64,000 bases of DNA, taken from NCBI GenBank assembly GCA_026929865.2, contig CM049398.1:14837001-14901000 (forward strand), read 5' to 3'. Positions 1 through 11,000 of this stretch are shown here, piece by piece; the stretch's first letter is position 1; every line of letters starts with the position of its first letter. Origin of the DNA: Hyperoplus lanceolatus. Lineage: Eukaryota > Chordata > Actinopteri > Uranoscopiformes > Ammodytidae. Under the pieces are notes generated by a model, which saw only the letters and a list, made by a program, of their open reading frames with translations, ran no database searches and was not told where the DNA came from. Position numbers and translations under genes: made by a program.

Positions 1-538
1 TGTTGCAACTGTAATCAAATTATGGTTTGTTTTTTGCCATTTCACTCAATTTGCCCCCTGTTTCAACCCGGGCTTTGTTTTCTGTCTATCGGAACGTGAC
101 CTCACATACACACACAAAACAGTCTATTGCTGTCTGTCTACCCACAATCCCCTTGCACGCTAAAGAAAAAGCACAACTCTGGTTGAAGCTAGAAAGTCAA
201 ACAGTACGAATGGTATCACCATATAGAATATAGTGTTTACAGACACACCTATACCACGGAATGAGTGTGGCCTACCAACTGTAAATTGCTGTTGAATAAG
301 AAAATGAACTTGCTCAATGGCCAAAACCAGAAAATCACAAACACTGATTGACTTTCAGGGGGAAAATGTGTAAGAAGCAGCCTAAAAAAATGACAAACAA
401 CATGTGAACACCCAACACCGATCATTAGGCCTTGACAGCAGAAAAAGCTGTATATCTACACACAGAGACTACCATATACATCTGACAATAACTCCGCCCA
501 ACTGAAGCTAATACATTGAAACATAGCCGTGCACTTAC

Positions 539-699
539 TTCTTGCTAGCCTCAGAGACGTCTGTGATGTTGGAGAAGAGGTGGTGGTGCTCTGTCTTGGT
601 CATGGTCTCGCTGAGCTCTGCAGAGTTCTTGAACAGGCGGATGAGGATCTCTAGACTGTGGAGATAGGAGTGCTCCGAGGAAATCAGCTCAAAAATAGC
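539..699 (-). CDS. arhgef26: arhgef26 exon 6, start of DH domain
   Basis: 161 bp, 53 codons plus 2 nt. It contains [20 protein letters not shown] and [17 protein letters not shown], the first conserved block of the Dbl-homology domain that contacts the GTPase switch regions. The acceptor is CTCCCCAG at 700 and the donor is AA|GTAAGT at 538. The next exon, which should begin within the KK-F codon, is outside the window. Confidence 0.93.
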
Positions 700-1761
700 C
701 TGGGGAGGGTCAGGGAGAAGACAAGGGGAACAACAAGAATTTCAGAGCGCTGAGACTGAAAAGAGGTTGTTAAGTGATTTACATTTTAGTCAACTGAACA
801 CAGGGCACATTGAAATGTGTCTTTCCGCATATCCCCTCTCAAGTTCTCCATTTCGGAGGGGGTCAGAGCACAGGGTCAGCCATACTACAGCAACCCTGGA
901 GCAGTTTGGGGTTAAGGGCCTTGCTCAAGGACACAACGGTAGAGATGGCGGGCACCGTAGATGTAATACCAGCCACCACTAATGTTACAAATAACACCCA
1001 TCCTGGGATCGAACCAGCAACCTCATGGTTACTGGTCGGCCCCTTTTCCTCTAGGCCATCCTACCACCCGTGACAACTTGGTGACTACTTATTTATTGTT
1101 TGTGAGTTTTTTTTCCCCAATATTTCATCCATTTCATCCTTTTGTGTCTCTGCATGCTTCAGTTATGCCACTAGGTCCTGACTCATGCATTGCTCTACAA
1201 GTTGGGCTCTGTCATTATTAGCGTGCCTGACATACCTGTTAAACCAATCATGTTTGGAATGCTATCCAACCGAACCACGCACCACCTAAGCACTGACATC
1301 AATCTGTCAACCAATTTCACGTCTCTACTCATCATTAGTAATATCGTAATTAATATGACACAGATTGGGATGACTAGTTCTTGGAACGTCTCTCTGCTTC
1401 TCCTCCCTTTAACAATGCATGAGTTTTCAAGATATACTACCCATGGTTCCTGCTGTGCTTCTTTAATGTTGTTTTCTTGTATTTAGTCTAGTGGCGTTTT
1501 CAATGACCAAATGTCAAAACACTCGTACTACCACAAAGCTCAAAATGTAAGTATTCTAAATGTAAAATATCAGAAGTGTAAGATATGATTCCTACCTCTT
1601 GTATTTTGCGTTCCTCCAGAGTCATCCGGGCAGACAGACCACTTTTTCTCACCTAAAACAGAAATAACAATTTAATGATTTTAAAGTATTTATAAAGAGA
1701 AATATCCAAATACAAAGTCACATTTGTTGTTTCGGGTTGAGGGCCCCTTTGCATTTATAGC

Positions 1762-1812
<51 letters not shown>

Positions 1813-3700
1813 CTGTTGTCCTCACACACAAAGAAAGGAGCTATTTGTATAACATACTGAAAAGAGGGCCAATGAACCTGTTGCAGAAAATCGGAAAACA
1901 AACATCTTGAATGAAAAGGCACAAACAATAAGTTTATGTTAATCAAAACACTTAAGGTAATGTGTCATTTGGCCAAAAGCCTACAGTTAAAAAGAAAGGG
2001 CATGTGTGTGTTAATATGTGGCTTGTGATATTTAATGAAGTAATATTTGAGTACGATTGGAACAAAGCAATCATGTGGAAAGGAATGGGTGTGTTAGTAC
2101 TATTGAATTAACCAGGATGGGGCTTGGTGGGACAATTGAAGTCAAGGTGGATTAAAAAAGCATGCCAACGTCTTGAGTTTAACCGAATATATAACCTATT
2201 TGACCTGGGGTGAATTCACATTATAATTTAACAGATCAAGTAGAGGCCATTCTTTCCTCGCCATCCTGTTTTGGTCGAAAATGGCTCAAGGAAGTGATAC
2301 TGCTCCCGGAGGAGCCTTCCTAGTCTCTAGTATCACTAGTATCTAGCAAACACTGAAAACAAACAAACCTGCAGCACACCAAACACGCTCCCTTCTGCCA
2401 AACCCTAAAAACTCTATATATGAAGAAAATCAGCTATGCAACCTGTCATGCCAACTGAACTTTATCGTGTCTTGCAGTTTCACTGGGTTCGACCCACAAT
2501 CAATTAGGGTATACTTATTCGATAGCGATAAGTTCTACTAGTTATTTTTTGAAGCATGAATATTTTTGAATATATCTTTCCTTATTTTTTTAAAAACAAA
2601 ACCAAGCTAACCAAAGAAAAACAACAAGTAAATATTTGTGTAAGGTAAACACCATGGGAGGAGGCAGCTCCAGGACAGCTCTGCTTTCTGAAATGACAGC
2701 GATTCCTGTAAATGTGCGTGTGTCAGTTCTCGGGTATGACCTATGGGTGTGTGACCTATCATCAAAGCCTGATTGACGAAAGGTGCTACAGGAACATTAA
2801 GAAAAAGAGAGGAGCTGAGTAGGACAAAGTATTCCAATGAACTACTGTAGTTCATTGGAAATACAATTATCTCTTTCCGCAACAGGACAATAGCATTTTC
2901 TACTAAATGTGAAGGTTGAGGAAGAATGTCAGTGTTGGAATACGCACTGTCTTGCCAAACACATTCACACAAACAGATCCACAACTCTGAAGCAGCTGCA
3001 ATGGAAAAAAGAGAACTATTCTAAGAGTCCTGGCCTGCCAGATAATGTCAGACTCAGCTCAATTCATTTCAGTGTCTCGCTGGAACACACAAGAGCAAAA
3101 ACAACCGCAGAAATTTACTGAATGTTCTCTGCTTTGAATCCAATTTGCCCATTTATGAGAGTGTGTGTGCAAATCATTCTCTGTCCAGCGATTCACAGAA
3201 CTAATCCTAGGTGCCTCTATCTATCCCCTTGTCTGTTTTTCTCTCACTCATTTTCCTTCTTCGACCAGTAAACAAACCGACGGGAATGCCTAAGTGGCAA
3301 ACAAAATTATCTCAATCACTTCCTCTGTATTCCTCTATCCCTCCATTCCAAATCCCTAAACTTTATTATGTAATGCAGAGAGCCACCACACTTCTCTGTA
3401 GAGGCAACATTTTAAGCATATTTGAAGGCTGACGTGTGGGGAGAGAGTTTGCCAACACACTGGCATTAGTCCCAGCAGTGATTCCAAGACTTCCTGTGGG
3501 TCTTGCTAACTCGTCTGCCTCCCTTTTTCCACACCGAGTCCTAGAAATGCTCCTGAGTACACACGCTGATACACAGAGTGAGGGGCAGAGGAGGTTGGCA
3601 TAAACTAGTGGGAGGATGGACTGCAGCCAAACTGGATATGACAGCATTCTTGGGAGAACTAGCATTCCAAGACGCCACAGCCCTGAGTGTATACACCGTA

Positions 3701-3736
<36 letters not shown>

Positions 3737-3926
3737 AATGTAGAGAAAAGATTGAGAAAGAAGTAAAGATTATGTCTGACCACACTGAGCTGGCTCCAGG
3801 AGGTACGTATGGGTCTGTACTGCAACACGATGCCGCTATCGGGTTTGGGTTGTCTGGAATCGGCATCCTCGTCCGAATCATTGTGAAGGGCCTTTTCCTG
3901 GTAGTTCTGGTACAGCTCCTCCTCTG

Positions 3927-4004
<78 letters not shown>

Positions 4005-6367
4005 TTCAAGTTTTAATAAAATAAAAGATACAAAAATAAAAATGTATTTGAGAGAGACAGAAAGGAAAAAAAGCAGGCGCTAAAAGAGTAAAATGAAGTG
4101 TGGTGAAAGCAAAACAGATGGGTTTTTCTCACCCTCACTGTCAAATGTCCGCTGACTGGTCAAAACTTTCCTCTTATCTAGGCACTGAAAGAGAAAAAAA
4201 CAAAATATAATGAAAACATTTGGGCAAACTGGACAAACTAAAGCAGGCAGGCTCACACTCAAACTTTAAATAAAATAGGCCTGTGTACCTCTGTCACCTG
4301 TCCATGACCTTTCTGGCGATCTCCTTCAATGACCCATGTCTAATTAAAGAGCCACTGTGTATATGAGTGGGCAGGGGGTCAGATTACGTCATGTCTCCAC
4401 AACCACATTAATTGTTTCCTTGTAATGCTTTGTCCTACTGCTGCTACTGCGAAGTGTGGTCCACAATACTCTGCCTGTTGTAGTCTTACAAATTGGACTT
4501 TAGCCCCAGATACTGAAAAGGTCTTTGTCTGAGCTTTCACTGTGCGCAATCAAATATAAAACCATCAGATGGATTATGATTAACTGAGAGGTAAAAAAAT
4601 CACAATCTGCTACAGCAAATGAGAAAGATATTAAATGCACCGTTCACAGGTATTTATTTACAGGGCTTTAAGGCATTAACATGGGATTTGTTTAACAAAT
4701 AACTGCTCAAATGTAGTCCTTTTGGCATTAGTACATTTTCTATATATCAAAATTGGAGGTTTTTAATTGCTCCTGCTCCTAGATGAGCTAATGCCTTCAG
4801 TTTTTTCTCTTTGTATATTGTGGGATTTTATGTCTCCGAGACCACCAGTTTTTGTTTCTTACTCTCTGAACCCACCACTGTCTATATTGGACTGAACAGG
4901 TTTACCCACCTTGTTTTTTCCAGTGCTGGTAGGCTTTTCTGTCCCAGGGCTAGCTAGCTTTGGTAAGGAGAGTTTGGGTGTCCGAGGGCTCGCAGACTTG
5001 GACGTTCCTGAGCCACTGGGGCTGACAGTGCCGGGAGGACTTACTGGACTGACCGGTGTTGAAGCTGCATTGTCCCCATCTAGCCCTTTGAAGACCGTCT
5101 GGGACAACCAAGAGGCCTTTGGATCTTCTGTTGGGGCCTCTGTGTCTTCTCCGCTCACCACGGCCCTCCTGTAGGACGTACTTCTCAGGCCTCTTTTCAG
5201 TGGGCTCTCGCTTTCACCATCAGCCCCCTCCCCGTGGTCCACTCCTGTTGAAAAGTAGCTCCCGGTTTCTACCATGCTGAGGGCTTTCGCCGCTCGCTTG
5301 GAATGATCCAACCCCAGAAGTCCCACCAAACCTTGGCCTTGTGGCCCAGAGGAGGGTGCCTTATTCTGCCGACTATCGCACGCCAAGCCCTTGGGAATGA
5401 GCTGCTGGGTGCCCATCTTCAGGGCGGCGGGGCTGTGGGTGCTGAGGACAATGGAGGCGGATGGAGAGATTGATGGGGAAAGTGAGGGAGAGGGGGAGGT
5501 GGAGGACATGGATGAAGAGAAAGAGGCATGCCTGGTGTCCTGTGAGGTGGCAGGGGAGGATGAGGACTGACTAAGGAGCACATGATGGTGCCCTCTGTCC
5601 ACTGGCGACGGAGAACGTGGGGTCGGGGGGTCTGAAGAGTTAAGGGAAGAGAGGGAGGGAATGCTGGAGGTGGAGGAGTTGTGGGAAGGGGTGGGAGTAT
5701 GTCGGACTAGTGGAGAGGGGCTGGATGCAGAGGAAACGTAAGACAGTTCATGGTGGCTGTAGTTGTTGTTGTTGTTGTTTGGTTTACGTGGTGACGGGAA
5801 CGGAGAGGAACGGTTCAAAGAAACGGGAACTTCTGGTGAACTTCTACCAGGTGCTATGGGATCTTTCTGAAAACTCAGACCAAACAGATTGGACATGGAT
5901 TTGTGGGCGCTCCTGAGATGTTTCTCAGGCCAAACTGTCTCTCCATTAGTGGTTGTTGTCGTTGTCCCCCTATCACCGTCTCCATTACCAACTCTATTGT
6001 CCAGGGAAGCGGATCGGTTATCCTGAGACCTGAATTTGGCCAGAGAGAAGAGTCCGTTGGAGAAGTGGCCGATGCTTATGCTACGAACCACTCTGGTTTT
6101 CTTGGAGGGTTTGTGCAGGGTGTGCTTCAGCACCACAGTGTTATTGCCCCAACATGGAGGAGGAACCACCAGTCTCTCAGCAGGTTGACTCAAGGTGAAG
6201 GAAGAGTCATTGTCCTCCACGGGAAAGTCTGTCATTGTGACCCGATTGATGTGGTAACTGACGGGTCGTGGTTTGGGCTCCTGCACTTTTTTACAATTGT
6301 CTGGGCGACGTTTCCACAGTGGGGTGATGTTCTTATTTGACAGATCCACATCATTGCCGATATCCAT
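539..6367 (-). CDS. arhgef26: arhgef26 (SGEF), 5' part of coding region, five exons, continues past left edge
   Basis: Rho guanine-nucleotide exchange factor 26 (SGEF). In the family it activates RhoG through a DH-PH module followed by an SH3 domain, and acts in membrane ruffling and at epithelial junctions. Coding exons, in transcript order on the minus strand, are 6367-4910, 4184-4133, 3923-3781, 1652-1596 and 699-539. Splice phases are consistent throughout (1,871 nt, 623 codons plus 2 nt). Seen directly: N-terminal ITPLWKRR and TDFPVED, later SPAALK and [15 protein letters not shown], then [10 protein letters not shown] and TSWSQLS, and at the start of the DH domain [16 protein letters not shown] and [15 protein letters not shown]. 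All of these match human SGEF as I remember it. The DH region starts near residue 571, over 100 residues later than in human, because the Ser/Pro/Thr-rich disordered head is longer. The rest of DH, PH and SH3 lie beyond the window. The identification is very secure; exact splice sites are inferred from consensus and homology. Confidence 0.95.
786..1075 (-). repeat. tRNA-derived SINE, decayed
   Basis: Lies in the arhgef26 intron between exons 5 and 6. Read on the minus strand it shows an A-box-like TGGCCTAGAGG (1058-1048) and, about 33 nt later, a B box GGTTCGATCCC (1015-1005). These are followed by the body motif TTGAGCAAGGCCCTTAACCC, widespread in fish SINEs. No simple tail or clear target duplication is visible. 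Confidence 0.7.
1596..1652 (-). CDS. arhgef26: arhgef26 exon 5
   Basis: 57 bp, 19 codons [19 protein letters not shown]. The acceptor is CTGTTTTAG at 1653 and the donor is GAG|GTAGGA at 1595. It is homologous to the human linker just before the DH domain (KRKGLSQ ... EERKRQE). Phase 0 on both sides. Confidence 0.9.
1764..1811 (+). repeat. (TG)n microsatellite
   Basis: About 24 uninterrupted TG units in the arhgef26 intron upstream of exon 5. Confidence 0.97.
1812..3704. other. arhgef26 intron, no gene seen
   Basis: Intron sequence between exons 4 and 5 on the minus strand. It holds a small perfect hairpin at 2832-2860 and otherwise no feature I can support. The open frames here lack codon structure or homology. 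Confidence 0.7.
2832..2860. repeat. Perfect 13-bp hairpin
   Basis: Arms TTCCAATGAACTA and TAGTTCATTGGAA with a 3-nt loop. Function unknown; may be a MITE remnant. Confidence 0.7.
3705..3733 (+). repeat. (TG)n microsatellite, (CA)n in arhgef26 pre-mRNA
   Basis: About 14 units. On the transcript strand it is a CA repeat 47-76 nt downstream of the exon 4 donor. Confidence 0.97.
3781..3923 (-). CDS. arhgef26: arhgef26 exon 4, flanked by complementary microsatellites
   Basis: 143 bp, encoding [13 protein letters not shown], then an acidic stretch, then the conserved RTSWSQLSV. The acceptor is TTTCAG at 3924, directly preceded on the transcript strand by about 35 GT units (3929-3998) in place of a normal pyrimidine tract. 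The donor is GTG|GTCAGA at 3780, a poor match to consensus, and about 47 nt further on the intron carries a (CA)n run (3733-3705). The length is not a multiple of three, so skipping would shift the frame. Confidence 0.9.
3929..3998 (+). repeat. (CA)n microsatellite forming the exon 4 acceptor tract
   Basis: About 35 CA units, read as (GU)n in the arhgef26 pre-mRNA. It ends a few nt before the acceptor AG at 3924. Confidence 0.97.
4133..4184 (-). CDS. arhgef26: arhgef26 small exon 3
   Basis: 52 bp, encoding [17 protein letters not shown] plus one base. The acceptor is a short pyrimidine tract ending CTTTCAG at 4185 and the donor is G|GTGAGA at 4132. It corresponds to the human segment around KKKMLKGQGTFDGEE. 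Phase 0 in and phase 1 out agree with its neighbours. Confidence 0.88.
4910..6367 (-). CDS. arhgef26: arhgef26 first coding exon (N-terminal disordered head)
   Basis: 486 codons from ATG at 6367. The head opens with [11 protein letters not shown] and ITPLWKRR, as in mammalian SGEF, which supports this start. The middle (roughly residues 180-310) is low-complexity Ser/Pro/Thr with poly-Asn and poly-Ser runs. The conserved blocks [18 protein letters not shown] and [15 protein letters not shown] follow, then a Ser/Pro tail. The donor is AAG|GTGGGT at 4909, at a codon boundary; reading through it gives 16 non-homologous codons before a stop. A plus-strand open frame at 4911-5174 is only its shadow. 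Confidence 0.93.
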
Positions 6368-6439
6368 GGTCCTAAAGTGTCTGTGTCAGCTTCACTATCT
6401 GTGTCCCAAACTCACAGGTCACAGTGCCTGATCTCACCC
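6368..6439 (-). other. arhgef26: arhgef26 5' UTR, second-exon part
   Basis: Leader immediately upstream of the start codon, with the acceptor CCCTTAG at 6440-6446. Inferred by pairing this acceptor with the strong donor near 6893; no transcript is available to confirm it. Confidence 0.6.
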
Positions 6440-6893
6440 CTAAGGGTAAACAAAAGACAGAGAAATACCTATCATTATCAAAGAGCTCAGTGCAGTGTCC
6501 AAATTCCCACAGTTTACTCATTAACAGGGATTCAGGGCAGTTAGGGCATCAACACTTTAAGTTGTTAAATTGTGCAACACAGACGCTAATGCCAGTGGAG
6601 ACAGCTGATACTCCTTCTATGTATGTTCCCCGAGGTGAAATGCCCTTATTTTAAGCACAAAGATGATAAGATACTGTTTGCGGTGAGCAATTACTGTAAT
6701 AATTCCCCCTAAAACGGAAACAATGGTCCGCTGCAACAGATAACACTTACGCTATTGTTTTTTATCACCAGTTGCCCAAACCCAAATGATGCGCTCTTCG
6801 GTTTCTGTGTTTATGTGTAGGCCTATGATTCAGCTGTAGAAAAAAACACTCTTTTGGTAAACTGTCCCAAAAAAAGAGTTTGGTCCTACTTAC

Positions 6894-7094
6894 CTCTAAC
6901 CAGTGGATCTGCTGCAGAATGCGGCCACTGTACGTGCACGCGCTGTAGTAAAACAACCCGTCTTCAGCCGATTAACCAAAAGTGACTGGGCTTAATCCAG
7001 CATGGTGTCGAAACTGGTGAAGTTTACTACAGTTGGAGCCGCAGAGAAACTTACTGGGAAAGTTTGTGTGATCGACCGGGTACGCGGCAGAGAG

Positions 7095-7130
<36 letters not shown>

Positions 7131-7205
7131 CTGAAGCGCAGCTGAGGGCGCGGAGGAGTTTCTATGAGCAGCAGCAGGAGGAGGGAGGGACACCAGGAGC
7201 CGCAC
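6894..7205 (-). other. arhgef26: arhgef26 candidate 5' noncoding exon 1
   Basis: Minus-strand sequence ending in the excellent donor TAGAG|GTAAGTAGG (GT at 6893-6892), upstream of the coding exon. It includes a (CT)n tract on the transcript strand (plus-strand GA run 7089-7124) and GC-rich flanks. The 5' end is a guess. A 77-codon open frame starts at 7205 within it and has no similarity that I recognise; it could at most be an upstream ORF. Confidence 0.5.
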
Positions 7206-7450
7206 AGGAGTGAAAGGGAAAGAACAATACTCCCAAATTATAAGGAACTCACTTATTTGAGGCCGTGGTTGTCAAGTTGGAGGAAGGAATTTCCATAATG
7301 AAAACGTAGAGGTCAAGAAAAGTGGTCCACTAAATTCAACTTTAAAACGTTCTTACACGTACTGTGCATTTCTTTCAACACAAATACAGCATTACTATTG
7401 GGCTACTGAATTAAACCGTTGCTGTCGCGCGCCATCGCGTGCTTTTGTGG
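7080..7450 (-). promoter_or_regulatory. arhgef26 candidate promoter region
   Basis: A locally GC- and CpG-richer stretch with a GA/CT microsatellite just upstream of the inferred leader exon, in otherwise AT-rich DNA. No TATA box is convincing. The call rests on position and composition only. Confidence 0.35.
7089..7124 (+). repeat. (GA)n microsatellite
   Basis: GA run with one GGA interruption, in the inferred leader exon of arhgef26. Confidence 0.95.
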
Positions 7451-7852
7451 CGTAATTGCAGCAGGCATAAACAACAATGATTCATTAACATATATAGCAT
7501 ATGAACAAATATAGCCTATGTATTTACTGATCTCACAAAAAAAAATCCTCAAGCAGCACATGCGTGTACCTCTAGTCATTATGAGTGAAGTCAGTCGTTT
7601 TGGGGGGGCCTAATGATAAATCACAACACTGCAAGTACCTCCAAATATATTTCAATATCTTATATCATCATGGGGTGTCTTAACCTGGTCTTAACCTATA
7701 ACCTGCGGTAATCTCCAGGCATACATCATCAAGACAACATCCCCATTGTCTGGTAGTTTGGGAATGATATTTTTAAAAACAATAGAATAATTAAAATAAA
7801 ACAACTATGGAGTGAATGGAGGACCTCGAAGGATTTATAGTTTTTCATTCAT

Positions 7853-8001
7853 GCAGGCTGTTGTCAATTCATGCTTCACTGGACATGTGTGATTTCGAAA
7901 TATTGCGTGACTAAAGTGTTTCCTCATTAAAACCAAACGGAATATTTCGAAATCACACAATTCCAGGGAAGGGTTAGCATAAATTGACCACAGCCTGAAT
8001 T
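7853..8001. repeat. Imperfect fold-back element (MITE-like)
   Basis: About 60-bp arms share GTGTGATTTCGAAATATT next to a ~30-nt loop and CAGGCTGT..GTCAATT at the outer ends, with small indels between the arms. No target duplication is clear. Probably a decayed non-autonomous DNA transposon. Confidence 0.55.
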
Positions 8002-11000
8002 AATCATAAAACACAGTTTAAGCATGCACTCACATGAAGGCATACAACTCAGTAGGCATACAACTGGTAACTGGTACTTTCTATAATAATTAACTGAGTC
8101 TACGGTCCTATGTGTTTCTGTGCGCCAGTATTTCACCTGTTTGCCCGCTAAGGGGCGCACTTGTCATGTTTACCACTCATCTTTGCTCACACTAAAGCAT
8201 TATGAGTCTAGGAAGTCAAACATCACTCAACAAAGTATCTGAAATGAACAACACATAACTAAAATTGAGTTCCACTACAAGTGTGTCTCTCTATAACGCA
8301 GTCCAACGACAGACCAAAAAAATAGCTTGAGTAATTCCATAATAATCGTCCCTATTACCAAGTTGCTTGAAGATCAGGCAGTCAAAGTGTTGGAAGTGGT
8401 AAGATGGGAACAGGCAGTCAATGTCCAGCTTGAAACAAATGTCCCCTACAGTGCAAACATTTAGACAGACACAATTACAGAAAGCAAGAAACAGATAACA
8501 AATGAATCAACCGTTCACAGCTTGTTCTTGCGGTCAACTGACAGCATTGTGCAAATAGCACATGATGTGGGAGGGAAAGCACAGACCTTTAAAATAAGTT
8601 GTGTGAATTTTGTAAAACGTAACACGTATAAATAATTTTCATAAACAGGGCCTTCTTCCTTTGACCACTTGTGTGCGACATTGTCAAAATATCACTCCCA
8701 CATAAATCCACAGCAATAATGTCATCACCGGAACCACTTACACCCACTGCATTGATCAGGACAATTCAAAATGAACATCATTGACATCATTATTGTCATT
8801 AGTTACCACAACACTATTTAAATGCTGCGTCATACAGGCCCCCTAATGTGACTCTTGTGGTGTGACAGTCGTCATGATGTTCTATAGGGGAAGTGCGGCA
8901 GCCTATCCTGTTGTATTGTTTAGAGAAGCTATATGTTTCCTCATGTTGTTTGGTAAAGCTTCCTCTTCCATATGACAAGACACTCTCCTCTGACTGGAAG
9001 GTCAACATGCCCCCCCACATACACACACTAAACACACACACACACACCCTTGAGCCAGCCAACGTCCCCCCTGATGAAGAGCTCTCCAGCGAGACTGTGA
9101 ATCTCCACCACACCGTTCCCTGGGTGACCCTGACCCTAAGTCTATGAGACGGGCAACAAAAAAAACTGTGTCTTTGTGGATCGGTGGAGGAGAACAATGA
9201 CAAAAAGGGAAGACAGGGTAAAATGGTGGAAAATCTAAGAAGCAATCATTGCTATCTTCTCTAGTGACATGATTAAGCAATAACAGCTTTGAGCATGCTA
9301 TGCCAAGCCCTTACAGAGCAAGGTGAGACACTGAGCCTTTCCAGATATTTGTCTCCTTTCTTCTGCACATCAAAAGACTGATAAGGCTGGATCCTACATT
9401 GTCTGTCTGTCTGTCTGTCTGTCCTGTCTGTCTGTCTGTCTGTCTGTCTGTGTGTGTGTGTGTGTGTGTGGCCTTTTGCTGGGCTTGCTTTCAAAAACAA
9501 GTTAATTTGTAATGAACTAAAGCAAAAGCAGTGAAACTGACAGGACAACCTGACATGAAACGCAATGCTAACTTGATTAATATGAATAGAAAATGATCCT
9601 AGAAAATCTATTGATCTCATTAGGGATTGTATGATTGCTGTAAAAAGAGGAGGAGTGGATTTTGAGTGCCTCTACAGTTTACAGGTGACAGACAATTTAA
9701 ATCACGAGTCATTTTATGAGAGATAGATCATACTGAATCATCTAAAAGTATTTTTAAAAGTTGGTGTTGTTTGTGGAGTAGGCTACAGTGGAGAGATTTT
9801 TTTGTTGACATCATTTCTACACATTCATTGATTCGATTATTTAGTTAAAGCAAACATTTGCTGCAGGGGTGATCTGCTCTGAAAGCAGAATTAAGCACAC
9901 AGAGCTGATCTCAGAGGTCAAGGAAAGATGAACCCGTTTTTCTGGTTAAATTGTGTTTCTGGAGGAAATGTCAGAGAAAAGAGAGGTCCTTTGTGAACAC
10001 TCTCACTCAAAAATGCATCTCAGTCATACAAACGTATCTAGTCTTATCTTAGTGGTCTATTTTATCTTCAAGTGGTTCATTCCAGCTATCTGCTGCCAGC
10101 GTAAACCAGCTACCCTTTCTGACCCCTCTATGAACAGATTTGTAATTCAGTTTTCCATGCCAGGTTGGCTTCTTCTCTTACACAGATCAAATTCATTGGG
10201 TTTCCTAATATCATCCCTAAGAGAATACTAAGAAAATATATGAATTGTAAGTAATTGATTTCCATTTTTTTTACATTCAAGATAAAAAACACACCAGATT
10301 GTGTTGCAGATCCTAGTTAAAACAAATGAATTAATATGTACATTAAAAAACTATCACACAAAATGCTTTAATACGGCTTATAGCCTAAATGCAGCGTACA
10401 TTACAGCAACCAAAGAATATCTTGTTATGCCAGATGCCAAGGCTTACTGCGTCAGCCTCCATTGTTTTGTTTTTAAGCTGCTTAACCTTCAGGGTTTCAC
10501 CCAAAGTGTTCACTCATGTTGTGTGAAATGCGTTTGCGTTAATAAACTGTGTCAGACATCACTGGGAAGACGTCTCTGATAACTTGTCACATGATATTTC
10601 ATGAACACAGTCTTTTGATATCATATAAATATTTGCAGGATCTGTATTATGAACAGCTGCATTTCTCTCATTCCAATTGGGAAGTTTTCTCTTGTTTTAC
10701 GACTGTCAAAAGGTCATTTCAGCAGAATTACAAAAACAAACAGCCCTTCATACACTATCAAACACTAGTATCCAGGGAGGATATAATTTTCTGATATGTC
10801 TGCTTCTGCCCCAGCACAAAGACGGTAAATGCCATGACATCTGCAGTGCTCATGAAAGAAACACATTTAAAGCAGGAACAGACCAAACTGAGGAGCACAC
10901 TTCAGACATCTTTTTCTTAAAGAAAGACTTGCTGCTGTAATTTACCAATACTGTGAGCACCACAAATTACATTTATCTATATTGTATTGGGTGTAGAGGC

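Noticed and set aside
3366-3998. Long minus-strand open frame with CVCV repeats
   Set aside because: Made by a CA microsatellite; only the real arhgef26 exon (3923-3781, in another frame) codes.
5903-6340. 145-codon plus-strand frame
   Set aside because: Antisense shadow of the first coding exon of arhgef26.
9396-9470. Regularly repeated short units resembling a CRISPR array
   Set aside because: Simple tandem repeat with no spacers; wrong kind of genome.
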